Positions 11,241 to 24,488 of a DNA stretch of 64,000 bases are shown piece after piece; position 1 is the stretch's first letter; each line of letters starts with the position of its first letter. Position numbers and translations under genes: made by a program. The notes under the pieces are model-generated. The model had not been told where the DNA came from. It was given only the letters and a program-made list of their open reading frames with translations, and did not search any database. This DNA comes from Phallusia fumigata (Eukaryota; Chordata; Ascidiacea; Phlebobranchia; Ascidiidae): the NCBI GenBank assembly GCA_008931825.1, contig QXVZ01025581.1, forward strand, positions 1 to 64,000, given 5' to 3'.

Positions 11241-13955
11241 ATGATGGGGAGTTTAATTTTTTATCTTTTTATTTTTGCAACAAGTAATATTTCGATCGAA
11301 GGTAAATGATGTTTTCAAGCTTTGATGTAGACTAATTTGATGCTGATTGCTTGCTTTATAGGGAAAGCTGCATGTGAGACTATAAACTCAGAAAAGGGAG
11401 GGATTACCTGCAAAAGTTTCAACGTGACCAGTTGGGAAATGACAGTAGAATATAGCGACCAGATTAAAGCTTTAAACATCTTGGTAAATGGTACTACGAT
11501 GGGTGTCGCTTCACCGCCTGATTGTTGTCTCTTTGCTGAGTGTCCTTTTCCGAACAATTTTAGTTTACAAGCGAAACTGAAATGCGAAGGCAGATTGGTC
11601 AATTTGCTAGTTTATGAAATATTTCAAAACTTACAATTTGAGTTTTACGAAGTGTCTACAGACATCGTTGCAAAAAGCAATGTCTTTATCGAAGGTAAAT
11701 TCAGTTTTAGCGAAAAATAAAAATTTGTTACTAAACGACACTTTTTAAGATTGTGTTGGATATTGCAACTCGTCCGGGTGTGTAAACAGCGAAAGCTACA
11801 ACAAAACATCAAGTTTTACTTGTGTGCAAAACACAACGTTGTTTGTTGATGGAATTGATCATTACAAAGACCATTTTCCATTGACCTGCGATATTTCCAG
11901 CTTATGGATTGGACAAGGAACACCTGAGTGTTGGTTTGGTGAGTGCTGCAAGAATAAATAGTTAAATTTGATTTACTGTTCTGTCCAAACGTTTGCTAAG
12001 CATGCAATATTGTCTTACTAGCAACGATCTTTAGGCCATAGGCCATATGTATGTGTTTTTTAAAAATGAAAACTTGCAGCCTCACTAGAAAACATCCAAC
12101 AGAAATACAATGAATCGGACGAGCTTAACTTAAAATGTTCTCTGAATGGAAATTCAACTGAGCAGAAAACATCTGCAGAGATTATTTTAAATGAAAAAGT
12201 GAGTATCAGCAGTTTAAAAACTTATCATGTAAAACGTTATCATGCAACATGTTATTCAGGTTATACCCAATACGTTTCAAATTGATTCATCTTACAATCT
12301 GAAGGAAATTTGGTGCGTCATAACTCGTAGAGATGATAAACTAGAATCCAACTCAACAACATTAATTGTTCAGTGTAAGTGCATTTTTAACGCTCTTTTG
12401 TATACCTGTTATTTGTTACACAATTCCCCACAAATTACCTGCTTTGTTTAATTACAAGTTTGGGGTAATTAAAATTTTATGGACCTGTTTCTTTTATACT
12501 GCAAGTCAAACCACACTCTGTGGTCAACACAATTTTGACGTCGGATAACAACACTGTGAAAACAAGCGACGGATTTCTTCTTCACTGGCCGGAAACACTA
12601 AATATGACATGCGAAAACTCAGCAAATCCAAGTGCTACTTGTTCCTGGAGTAACCAAACACACGAATCTGGCATCTACGATACTTGTAACACAAATATAT
12701 TTGTAAGCAACTCATCTACAGTTTGGTGTAGCGCGTCGAATCTACTTGGATCAGTAAATAGTAACTTCAGTAATTTCACAGTCACTGGAAAGAGTAAGTG
12801 ATACATTATTGCTTTTGATATAACCGTTAAACTGAAATTGCGTTTTTGCTTACAGGAAACACGCTTATTAATCGCCAACAAATTAGCGTCGACTTGATAT
12901 TGGGCGAAAGTGTCAACTTGATATGTAGCATTCCTTACCAAGATGAATTAAACACAACATTTTTATGGGTTGTTCCAAATCAACAAAGAACAGAACTTTA
13001 CCAAAGCAACTTAGAAATTTATGAGACAACAAAGGCAGACCGTGGAAATTATACTTGTACAACAAACGATACTTTTGATGTCGGTGAAGCAAACGTGTAC
13101 GTGGACGTTTTATGTGAGTTAAGTGGTAGATACAAAAAAATAACTCAAGCTTAAAAAGCAGGTTCTCCCAACATTTTGGGGTCGCCAACCACTTGGAGGT
13201 AATGCAATGTCGAGAAAAAAACAAATTTCTCTTAGAAAACTATTTCATTTTAGAATGATACAAATGCAACGAAGAAGGCTATTTAATTTAATGGGTGACC
13301 TGAACCCAGGCGGATGGAGTAACAACCATTTTATGCGAGCACTAGCGATTTTTGTAATTAAATACGCATTAAATACCTGTAGAAAACAAAAGGTGTTCGT
13401 ATACCCACATGAACTGTCGTCGCATACCACTGGCTGGGAAACACTGTTACAGAGCGTTACACCATTACCTAACCTTCGTACATACAGAGTGGGTTAATAG
13501 CTGCGTGATGTCTCAAATTATTTTCATATTTCTGATGACCTCAAGACAAGGAAAGTAGTCCTCTATAATAGCTGACACAAAATCGACACCCATAGCTAAA
13601 TTTTGGTTGGTACGCAAAGATTCTAAAACCATCATTTATTATTCAGGGAGTGCTTCCACTGTCACAACAAATACAACTTCAAGCGGATTTTCAACAAATA
13701 CTGAATCACAAGTATTTTTACAACGTGATCAGAATGTGACAGTTAACTGTCATCCCGATGATGCAAATCCCAAACCACTATGTTTTATTCAAATCAATGA
13801 AAGTGTCATAAGTACCGATGGAATTTTTTGTTCTAAGACCATTTATTTCAATGAAACATCCACAGCTAAGTGCATTGCAAGTAACAAAGTTGGAAATACA
13901 AGCAGCCCAACCATGGACATTGTTGTCATATATGACAGTATGTTATATTCATTTT

Positions 13956-13993
<38 letters not shown>

Positions 13994-16200
13994 TTTTAAG
14001 ATCGTTTAATATTTGCAGGAAATTCTAGTATTGAGATAAGCTCGCAACCTAGCGAATCCATTCGAAATGGAAACGACATTTCGTTAAACTGCATCATTCC
14101 TTATTATCAAGAGCTCGACACACAATTCACGTGGACCATACCTTACCAAAGTAATGTTGATCTCAATAGTCCAACTCTATTTCTGTCTAACTTAACAAGA
14201 TTTGATTTGGGAGATTATATTTGTCAAACACAAGACTCGTTTGGAGGTTATAACAACACACAATTTCTAAACGTTACATGTGAGTTTGAGTTATAAAATG
14301 TGTTGGATTACAAGGGCTGCTTACGTTATCACTTTTTAGACCCCCCACTAGAGACAGATAGCTACACAAGATGCAACTGGACAGATGTAACAACGGAAAC
14401 TTGCTTCGTAACATTCGCTTCGAATCCTTTAACCGAAAACTACTTCTTGTCCAGAGACGGTTCAGAAGTCCCCTTTATTTGCAAATCGTGCACATTGCAA
14501 AGCGATTCAAACGACGCCACTTTACAAACATTTTACTTGAATTTGGGAGTAAGTCCTTAATTGTCTTATAAAATACACCATGGCATGTGTTAAATGTTGT
14601 TGTTTTTTCAATAAACTCCTGCTGATTCTAAACTATACTTTTTGAAGATTTTTTTTCACATTGCATTTGGTAGCAATGTTTTTCAGGACCAACAATCTCA
14701 AAACAACAGCGCCGGTGACGAAAAGATTAAAATGACGATTATGAGCTCTAGCTTTCCTGATGAAAATCTTGAAATCACGTTTATAATATCAAACAATCCC
14801 TGGGGAAACCAACCATCAAACCAAACCGCTATCATCGTTGGATGTGTGGTGGGAGCCATAATTTTGGTTGCTATACTTGTCGCATCGTTGTTGTTTCTGC
14901 GAAAAAGACGTTTAACCAAAAAATCCGGTGAGCACCTCTTCAACTTGTAATAAACTGCAGGCCCGCAGTGTTAAAATACATTTATTTTTGTCAGGGCCTA
15001 CGACTAAGAATAAAGGAAATCATCAGGTTGAAAGCGCTTCAATGCAGGGTAAATAAATAGGCTTATTGCACAAAAAAGTTTTTAGCAATAGTATTTGTTG
15101 TTCCAATGTTAAAACGTACTTTTTCAATAAAAGGTAAAGTATAACGCAGTAGCACATAATGTTGACAAAACCAACAAAACAAAAGATAGACGCTATTAAG
15201 TGTTTAAACTTGTTTTTAGATGGACCAATTTCAAACCCACGTGACGAATACGCGACAGTGGATTTGAAGAAAAAGAAAACAAAAAGTATTCAAACATTTT
15301 TTACCAATTTTCCTGTTTATTGACAACTTATGTTTGTTAGGTAAGGATTCGGTTAAAGAAGAGAAGGTAAATCCATTGTATGGCGACTTCCGTGACCCTG
15401 ATGCGATCGAAAATGCTTTTTCAGAATCAGGTGCTCAATAATGACAAAAATAATTTTTTTATGAAAAAAACTGGTCGCCGCGTCCAATCAACTTTTCCTT
15501 ACTTTTTAGAGAAGGAAGATCGAGTTAACCCACTGTACTCGCCTGTGCAAGGGAGTGCAGTAAGTGGAGATGTTTACGCTCAAGTAGACTTAGCTAAGAA
15601 AACAAAAAGTAAGAACTTTTTTAGGGAGTTTTCGATAAAAACAAGCGATAATGTAACAAATCTCTCCAGGCGAAAAGGAGGAAAAGGAAAATCCGTTGTA
15701 TGGTTCCTACCCAGTTCTGACAAATTTGCATTCGAATGTGTTGGTAGCAAGTGAGAAGGAAGAAAAGTTGAACCCACTGTACAGCGCATCTTACCAAGCT
15801 TCTGCGTTGAACGGAGACACCTATGCACAAGTTGACAAACAAAAACCAACAGACAGTAAGTATTGCGAAATTTGATTTTGCTAGGCCCACATTTGGTTAA
15901 CTGTCGCGGTGGAAAAAATGACCAATAAAAAGTTTGTACTTGCCACAATCATTTTTTGTAAATGAATGGACTTGATCTTTATTAAAATAAATTAAGCTCG
16001 CAAAGTAAGGCAAGGTGTGCAAAAATATTGTTTTGTTATCACAGCTAATACGGTATCAATGCCAAAAAAGAAGCCACCAAAACCCCCAATCAAAAAGAAA
16101 CCGATTTTTATCCCAAAGAGTAAGTTTGTTGTTTTCATATGTTTCGCAAACATAATTAGTGACCACTACATGGTTTTGAACAGATTCATCGGACAGCTGA
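11241..16200 (+). CDS. IgR2: sushi + five-Ig receptor with NPxY/YxxV tail
   Basis: Exons: 11241-11301, 11362-11694, 11750-11938, 12080-12198, 12260-12374, 12506-12793, 12856-13113, 13647-13937, 14019-14279, 14340-14548, 14687-14927, 14995-15048, 15220-15285, 15341-15430, 15510-15608, 15670-15855, 16045-16119, 16184-16200; 983 residues. Signal peptide 1-20; A-type N-domain to 131; sushi to 194; five Ig-like domains to 638; juxtamembrane domain with CKSC to about 750; transmembrane helix about 755-778, followed by RKRR. The roughly 205-residue tail contains DEYATVDL, KVNPLYGDF, RVNPLYSPV, DVYAQVDL, ENPLYGSY, LNPLYSAS and DTYAQVDK, then KKKPPKPPIKKKP. NPxY sites bind PTB or clathrin-adaptor proteins, YxxV sites suit SH2 phosphatases or adaptors, and the Pro/Lys run suits SH3 domains. 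The juxtamembrane intron present in IgR1, IgR3 and IgR5 is absent. The stop at 16198-16200 is favoured because IgR3 ends the same way (NSxxx stop) and AATAAA follows near 16284. A further splice to 16653 is possible. Confidence 0.83.
13159..13446. mobile_element. hAT-type MITE in an IgR2 intron
   Basis: The left end reads CAGGTTCTCCCAACATTTTG and the right end is the inverted form of CAGTGTTTCCCAGCC. Imperfect 8 bp flanks TTAAAAAG (13151-13158) and TTACAGAG (13447-13454) look like an aged target-site duplication. No transposase is present. It lies between exons 7 and 8 and leaves the splice sites intact. Confidence 0.65.
13963..13988. repeat. TA microsatellite
   Basis: An almost uninterrupted TA dinucleotide run just inside the intron after IgR2 exon 8. 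IgR1 lacks it at the matching place, so it arose after their duplication. Confidence 0.85.
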
Positions 16201-16299
16201 TCTCTATGCGCAAAACGTAAGTAAAAACGCTTTGACTTTTCTGTGGTGTAAAGTTCTTGTTTGTCTACGCATGCATAACATGAATAAATATATTGAACC

Positions 16300-17335
16300 G
16301 CTAGGTTAGTATTAGTAAATAATAAAGACTTCTTGGTGTTAGTGTGTAACCTTTTTAACATACGCATTTAAATCACGGTATTTGCACAACATTGCCTAAA
16401 TTTGAATTCGTAAAGCAATATTGACTCGAATTTAACAAATCGTGTTTGATCCGCCATAATTTTTTCTTTCACGTCCCGACAATCCTTTGTCGTTGTAATT
16501 TTTTTTAAGTGCATGTAACTAACATGTGTTTTATACTTCCAGGAACTTTCATACATCAAGCATAACGTAGCATTCGACAAAACGAAGAAGTCAGTGAAGT
16601 TTCCAAAAATTACTGTAAATATTATTGTTCTAGATAGATTTTCTCTTTTATGATTTATACCTGCTACTACTTGATTTAAACATGTAACCATGTGTCAAAT
16701 AGTTTTTACTGATAAATAATCTTATATGTTCGTTAAACCACCGGGATTAAACATTACACTTGGAATAATTACTTTTTAAAAAAGACCTTGAAAATTCACA
16801 TTAAATTGATGTCTATGTTGTACTTTGTGTCTTTTCATGCACTAAGTCGCTCCTTGATCTCGTTCTTTGCGCATTGCTTTTATTTTATCACTTAAAATAA
16901 TTTTATGTAAACCACGTATCTTTTATTTCGAAGTCTAATTGGGGGCAGACCACGGCACGACAATTTGCTGAAACGCAAAAAAACTCATTTTAACAAAAGA
17001 TCTCATGATATTTGTGAGTAATATCTCAGTGTGAGTGATAGTATACCAGGATTGATGTGACGAACATAAAACCACGTCTTAACCAACAACCGAGGACGGG
17101 ACAAGACTTGATTGACTGGGTTGCGATAAGACAGAGCAAACAATCGGCCCTTTCATACTGTTTGCTAACTTTAAATCGGCACAGAACGCACAGACTTCGT
17201 ATAGTGGTTTTCCTTAGCATCGGTCCGTTTCGTCTGCAAAATCACGATTATTTGTTTCATTGTATTTGATTCCACATGTTAATATGTTTTCTATGCTTTG
17301 TTGTGTTGTCTTTGTTGCAAAAAATATAATTTACT
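16300..17335. other. Region downstream of IgR2
   Basis: No independent gene is supported. At 16543-16653 a possible extra IgR2 3' exon follows a CTTCCAG acceptor and would encode LSYIKHNV, an ITIM-like peptide. It would only be used if 16197-16216 is spliced as a microexon (TDLYAQN). The rest is AT-rich with nothing recognisable. Confidence 0.4.
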
Positions 17336-20300
17336 CAACGTGATGAAAGCTTTCACGTAGTTATCCGGTCAAGTAGCTGTAGGGATTAAAAATAATTTGT
17401 CACTACCACGGATTAAACGTATAGTTAAAACCAAACATCAACGAAGATCAGGCTTAATCCAAATTTACATTTGATTAGAGTTTCGTTCAATGCTAAATAA
17501 AATCGAAACAATAAAACCAAACGACCCAAGTTAGCTACTGAAGGTAGCAAACCACAGTTTTACGATTTAATATCGGTCGTTAAAATGAAAGTAGTTGGAA
17601 CACAAATATTCTTATCGGACTGTACCAGTGCCCGCCCGTATATCAACTTATGAGCAAACAGTATCGGCCATAAATAGCACGTAGGGAAAACTACTCTGAC
17701 GTCAACATGCGTTGGTTAATAATAAATTTTATGAGCGAGAGTTTACTTAGCTCTTGTGATGTTGCTGCGTTCACGCGCTAAGTCGTGTTGCTAATTACAC
17801 AAGCTAGTCTGAACGTTGAAAATATATAATTCAACAGAAAGACTTTCATTTTGTTGTTTGTCCAAATCCCGTGATGTTCATATTTTGATGTCGACACAAG
17901 TTTCTGTTTCTCAGCAAATAACTGCCGTTGACTTGTCATTGTAAATTTAACAAGGAAACAAAAAGATCGTTGAAATCAAATGAACAGAAATACTGGAAAA
18001 CAAAAGATTTTCCATTAAAAATGCCTTTTTTAATCTGGAATCAAGCAAACACATTAAGAATGGTTAATTGTGGAAAATGAACCCCTGATAAAAAGAGTTT
18101 TTGCAATCAAAAGTAATGGCAGTATTTTGGTTAAAATGTAGTAAACACATTATTAAAGGGATGAAAACCAGTAGCATTGGTAGCCGTTCAAAGTTCAAAA
18201 GTTTTATTTTTCAAACGCAAAGAGCACGCTGATCTTTTTGCCGAATAATTACCACTCAAAAATAAACAAGATCGACAGTTCGTTTTATGGGGTCGTTAAA
18301 AGATCGTACCATCGTTTTCACATTGTGACCTCTTTTACAGTACGGTCATAAAAATGTTATGTGACTCATAACTGTAACAGCAAACCTTATGATTTAGCAA
18401 AACAATGAAGCAGGCCGGCCCAATCTGCTGAGCAAACATGTACAGTCGTAGGGCTAGACAATCAGCACCCCAAGATAATCAGCACCCCCCAACATAATCA
18501 GCAGCCTGTAATACAAAATATTTGCTCGTTACTTCACCAAGTGGTGATATTTATCTTTGGTGAAAACATGTGTAATGTGTTTTATATTTTTGTTACTTCA
18601 CGCAGCTACTTATAAACCTGGGTAAATGTGCAACGAAACAAAGAATAATTTGCCGATTTATGGAAGTAATTTAATGTTTTAAACAACAACCTAGACAAAT
18701 TATTTGAAACTAAACCGTTAAAGCAAACAAACAGCAGCAAACTGTAAGTTTTAAAGTCACAGTCATTTTGCGATGGACCTTTAACAACTTAACTACACAA
18801 GCCAGGAAGTTACGAGCCAATTCTCGCATTTTTTTAAAGAGTGTCACATTTATATCGACATTAAACCTAACGTCGCCGCTTGGGAGACTTTGTTTACATA
18901 CGACTCAGACGCGACACCTTGTGATCGCTTAGTTTTGTGAAGCGAGCAGACAACAAATTTTTAATATTGTCGGAATCGTACTTACTAACAGATTGTACAA
19001 GGTTTGTTATTATGCAACTTTACCAACACAAATATACAGCTTTTACCAGCAAAGTGACATTTAAAATTGTACGATTAAAGTCATTAAAACTATTTGGACG
19101 TTTGTAATCAACACTGTTGTGCATTTCAGCGCATATAGTGACAAAGTTTTACAAAATGCTTACAAATTATTAAATGTATAATCTAAGCAACACCCATTTC
19201 AAGGTGAAAAAGAATTAAATAAAAACTTAGCTTACTGAAACTGTATCATCATAGTAGGACTTCAATCATCGTAGACCCATTCAATAAACAACTGTTACCA
19301 AAAACTTTTTGTCTTGAGCAAATTGCGTGGACTCCAAGCAAGCCTTTACAAAATAGAAAATTGTCGATCAGGACTGCACAGCATTCACCTTCACTTTGAT
19401 TTCAAGTATTTGCTTCGCTGCAGTTAAGTCAATACAGATCTAACTACCTTTGCTGTACTAATCCTTTCAGCATTCAAAAGTTCCGAAGGGCGTGGTAAAC
19501 TTTAAAAAAATAATCTTGAAGATGTTGCATACGAGTGGTTCAAAATCCAACATACTGTCATTTGATAGATTTTCAAGCAAAGCCTTGTTAAAAAAGCGGC
19601 ACAAAAGAAAACTTACAACTTTGGGCAAAATCACTCCATGGCGTCAACGTGGAGATTTATTTTTGTGCGTCTTTTTCGTTAAAATTTCCACCAAATCTAC
19701 ATCATTTTGCTTAAAGCACTTTTAAGTAAAATTAAAAAACTAAAGTCTAGCCAACACATACAAATTTTGGAAAAACATTTTCTGCCTACATCAAGCTGTA
19801 ACGATTTTAAAGTTTGAAAATAATGCAGTGCGAATATTTAACAAAAACCTTTAGAAATAACAAATCAGCCTGACAGCCTGACCACTTAAACACGTGAGTT
19901 TAGGAGGCGTGTAGTAGAAAAGCGTAATTTTGCAAAATCACAAAGGCAACAACTACTTTATATTGCCATCATAGCAAAATGCATTTTCAAACTAAATAAG
20001 CCTACCCTATGTTACCAGCCAATAATCGGCCAATATTTCAGTTTAGTTAGAAAAGGAGCTAATTCTTGCAATCTACCATAATCAACTGTCTCTCCAAGCC
20101 TCGCCACAGCATTGTGCATGAAATCACACAGAGCTTTGAGGTTCAACAAAATATTTTACGATCGTTTGCTTTGGGTTTATGACTTGCTGTCGATTCATGT
20201 ATGGAATACAGTAAGCAGTGCATTGTGTCGATGACTGCGCAGTGAAAAGAGATGGATTGCAAAGGGTTCTGTCATGTTTGTTTTATGTTGGCGCAAAATC

Positions 20301-21010
20301 GAAAAAACGAACACAAATCTCTCACTGCGATGTTGAAGGTAAACTTTATTTAGTTACTTTTGTTTAAAAACAACGCTAAGAAACCAATGCTTGAGTGCAG
20401 ACGACAAACTAACTGGTGTTTCCAATCTGCATATTTTTATTATTATTTGCAGCACACTAGTTTTTGTCGTTTCAATTTTCATGTACTCTAAAACAGACAT
20501 CGATCAGTCACAAAATATTACATCAGACGTTGTGTGAGTTTCTTATAAAAGGAAATGCCAAGGAACTTAATTATTTGTTTAAAGGCTTTTCATAATCTCC
20601 ACCGAATCAAATAAAAAATTGTCTAGTAAAAAGTTGAAATTTAATTCCATGTTTTTTTGTATTAAGTTTTTTTTCTATCCTAAATAAAAATTATGAAGGA
20701 GCGATACGGAAGAAAGGAACACTTGCAAATATATCTTTCCGGTTTTTGTTGTTTTTCAAAAGATATAAAAGATCTATTTAAACGTCTGAATAATTTAAAT
20801 ATGTAGCGGCAATTTGTCGCCCAAACGCGATACTTTATGACAACTCGCGACAATTACTTAATATAGTTTACCGAAAATCTGTTGAAACACTGCAAAACCG
20901 GTGCAGAAAATAATTTGTGTTAAAAAAAGCAGTTTTGCATTAACGGAGCGCGCTGTTGTGAGTTTACTCTCTTCGACACCAAAAAAGTTATAGAACACAC
21001 GGTGAGGTTT
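17336..21010. repeat. Non-coding segmental duplication, copy 1
   Basis: Long collinear stretches match 27165-30030 on the same strand. They include the start (AGTTATCC..TAGCTGTAGGGATT), the GACGTCAACATGCG segment, 19555-19650, 19845-20260 and 20270-20470, and more weakly 20860-21010. The copies differ by large insertions and deletions: this copy carries about 1 kb around 18500-19550 that copy 2 lacks. No conserved reading frame is shared, so it is probably duplicated intergenic DNA. A small repeat, ATAATCAGCACCC, occurs several times near 18460-18510. Confidence 0.75.
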
Positions 21011-21439
21011 TGCAAACCTTTATTTGTTGCAAATGTTTGATATCCGCATTTATTGCAGTGGTTGGGGTCAATGAGCCAATCACATTTGATTTTGCAAGAA
21101 TGTAGTAAAATGTATCAGGCAGCGAGAAAATATTTTTTGTTGAAACACCTGGTATGAGGTAGTTACAAATATTACGGGTTTTAAAAATACAAAAAGTGGT
21201 ATGACGGCAGTATTTGAGTTTAAAATTCAAAAAAATGGCACCTAGTGGAAATCTTATGTGCCGAAGGCAAGCTATCTGTGTTCGTCCGTATAAACTCATC
21301 TGTTTTTAGCATTTTGTTGTTTTCTTGCTTTTTTCAAGACGCGAATGTTAGTTAATGGTTTTTGTCTGTGGCGTGTATGGTTGTAATTCATAAAAATATG
21401 AAGTCCAGTGATATAACATGTTTTCAAATTCCTACGATC

Positions 21440-21545
21440 AGGCGAGTGCGATCTGTCCGAAGACGTTCGTGAAATGGAAAGGACCAACAAAATGCAGTGT
21501 ACTTTGTAGCGTGCATTTTAAGAATGATAGTTTCTGCCAGTAACT
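21440..21545 (+). pseudogene. Decayed THAP zinc-finger domain
   Basis: The forward strand reads FVKWKGPTKCSVLCSVHFKN followed by DSF and a stop. This carries the second half of the THAP pattern, W..P.....LCS.HF....F. The expected first Cys pair and the AVPT region are missing or shifted in frame, so this is a remnant. THAP domains occur in P-element transposases and in host factors; it is too short to say which. Confidence 0.45.
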
Positions 21546-21699
21546 CCAGCATGATATGGAATTGCAAATATATGGCCAGGCACAGGAAACAGAAGTAGTT
21601 GTTGAATGGTTAGCTGCTTCCATAGTGCTTATTACCTCATGTATAAACATATTTTTGATTTAGTGAACCAACTGTCACATGTCCCAAGTCAAAATAAAT

Positions 21700-24488
21700 T
21701 GTGTGTGAAAGTAATCTTTTTAACATTTGTTGAAGTGTAACAGTACCCATCACTTGGAAAGAAGCAATTGCAATTCAAGTTAGCACTTGTTTTTAGAAGA
21801 ATTTTCGGGTGTAATATATCAAAAAAACTTAGGAATCTACTGGAGGGTGATTTAATAATTGGTCTTGGTGCAAGAGCTGATTCATCTGGTCATTGTTCAA
21901 ATTTGATACATACACAATGATTGATCTTGGAAACAATGAAATTGTATCGTTGTGTATTTTATATTTTTGTGAAAAATTATGCCCATAAGTCTTGTTCAGG
22001 TAACAATGTTTGTTTCTTTGTGTCTATATACAGTATCTGATTAAACAGTGTTTTATAGACCAATAAAGTTGAAAGGATTCTTAAAAAGTATTCAACATGA
22101 AGAAAGCAAAGGATTAGTTGTTGAAGCTATTGTGACTGACAGGCAATAAAAAAATATATCTGTTGACAAATGGCGATAATGAAACATTATTTAGATGTTT
22201 GCAGGTTGCCAAATGTTTTCTAAACAAATTGGTTGTTGTGTATTGTTTAAGGTGTTGAAAAGGAAATTAAAACTCTAACAAAGCCAAAGAGCTGGGACCA
22301 TGCATAAAAAGCACATACAATAACAAGTATCGGTACCTGTATGCTTTAGTATGTTTTGGTATTTATGTGTCAACTTTGTGTTATAACATGTTTCATTGCA
22401 GGTTATTTTTGGCAGCAGTCCAGCAAAATAAAAATTGAAAGAATTGCCCTAAAATGCAGAAATTGGGTGTGATTAAAATATCTTAAATTTGGTGTAAATT
22501 TAAGATTACGCCCTCCTCAACCTTTTGGTAAAAGCAGATGAAGCAGCGTGCAATATCATAAAAAACGGATGGCCACGGACGTACCAAGCTACACTACAGT
22601 AAATTGTCTGCTACAAACGTACAAACATAACGCTAACATATTGTCTGCTACAAATATACCCGAAAATACACACTGTAAGTTAAGCACATAACTATAAACG
22701 CATTACATAACAAGTACCCGATCACCACCTTTGACAAGTATACTGTGTCCTACTGAGTCGGTGAAGTTAGCTTGCTCTTTTGGTGAAGTTAGTTGCCTCA
22801 CAAAAGACTGATTTCACCAACTCAATAGGATTTGTTCCTAGTATTTAGTTTCTTTCACCTTTGATAAACGAAATCCAGTCCCTTAAAAGTTTTCTGTCGT
22901 ACACTTGAATCCCACCGCAAGTGAATAGACAAACCTATGTGTGCTTTAATTTCCAACATTTAACAGTTCATTCTCATTGCAGTGGTTTGTTATGTGAACG
23001 AATTTTTACACTGTGCGAGCGATGAGCCAAATGTAGGAATAAACGAAAAGTAGATTGCTTGCTCGCTTAACCAAACTTGTAAAGTTAATAATGTTCGGTT
23101 AACATTTGTGCCTTCAAGTGTCCTTAAGTGTTTTTAGTGTCGCCTGCTTTTGCGAACACCACGTTATCAAAAACAGTATTTCGCATGCCACAAGTGTTTT
23201 TTCAATGCAAAAGAATAAAATATTTGCTTGGTTTGTAAAGAACAACTGGTAAGGCAACTATTAGTATACATGGGAGTCAGACGCCTCGTTAAAGCTGGGT
23301 TTGGGTTTTGAGTTTTGACTGACCTGACTCACAGATTTCAATTATGATGACCAAATCTTTTCTCTTTACTGAGTAAGGATATTGCTTACTTTGATTTTTG
23401 AGTGCCGAATAATTCAGTAATATATCTTACTTTGTGTCATTTAATATTTATGCACAAAAATACATTGAGAAGCTGTCTGTACCTGGCAGCGTTTAGTAAT
23501 CATCTACACCATCTACACCACACTGCCAAAAACATGCCACTTTAACAGACATTTCTTTCCTATAAATCTCACTCAATGCGTATGACCTTTTCAAGTAACC
23601 AAGGAACACTTTCCATAAGTTAAATGCCAAAAAATGTCAGAAATTATTGACTGATGGTTGTTTTGAAGGTTTTACCAACATTATAAAAAGGCTCATCAAA
23701 ATTATAGTATCGTTTGATTAACACATTCACAATCGGTCCTCTTATATGTGTTGTGGGTAATTTGTTTAAACAGTAGTCAGTACTATGGTAGGTGACATAA
23801 CTTTCACAGTATTTTTTGCAATAAACAACCATTTGTGTATTTATTAGTTATAGTGTTGTTCAACATTGAACATCCAATAGTACAAAACAAAAACTCTGAA
23901 TAGCATAGAACAATTGCAAGTATGAACCAAATACAAGTAATATAATATCATAAAAGCGAGAAATGCCACCAGCTGGTAGTGATATAAATATGTGTAGAAA
24001 GACATCCATAGAAGCAGAGACCAGAAAAAAAACTTTGAGAAGTATACTGTAATTTTTTTTCAAGGATATAGTGTAAATTGCAGATAAGTCGTTTTGTAAT
24101 AATGACAAAGCAAGAAATGCACAAAAATTGATCGCGATGCCGCCAGCTGGCAGTGATACAAAACAACTACATACACACAGACACAGCCCAAACAAAACTT
24201 TCGAAAAAACCTATTATAAATAAACTGCAATCGATTATTGATTAGAATATTCTTACAACCATGCAGCCAGTCGGAACAAAGCCAGCCAAGTATCCAACAC
24301 TCAAAAGGTAAACTTTTGTTTTTCATCAACACAACTCTTGCTGTTCTTTCGGTTTTTGATTCGTTTTGCATTTCGATTCAGGCACATTGAAGCAACACTT
24401 GCAGTTATCTATAAGAAATTTTTGTAGAGGTTTCAGAAAGTTCCAGATGGCTGCAAAATTTTATCATATTTTCTGCTTTCACGTGCTT
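21700..24488. other. Intergenic region before PRT2
   Basis: No gene recognised. A GCCACCAGCTGGTAGTGATA-like segment occurs at about 23963 and again, diverged, near 24138; both read LPAGGI on the reverse strand but belong to no gene I can support. The rest is AT-rich. Confidence 0.4.

Noticed and set aside
16197-16653. Microexon 16197-16216 plus exon 16543-16653 extending IgR2 with LYAQN and LSYIKHNV
   Set aside because: The phases fit, but IgR3 keeps a stop at the same place as the simpler model and AATAAA lies near 16284. Kept only as an alternative.
23860-24371. Overlapping reverse-strand frames with LPAGGI repeats
   Set aside because: The shared peptide comes from a short duplicated DNA segment; there is no consistent frame or splice structure.
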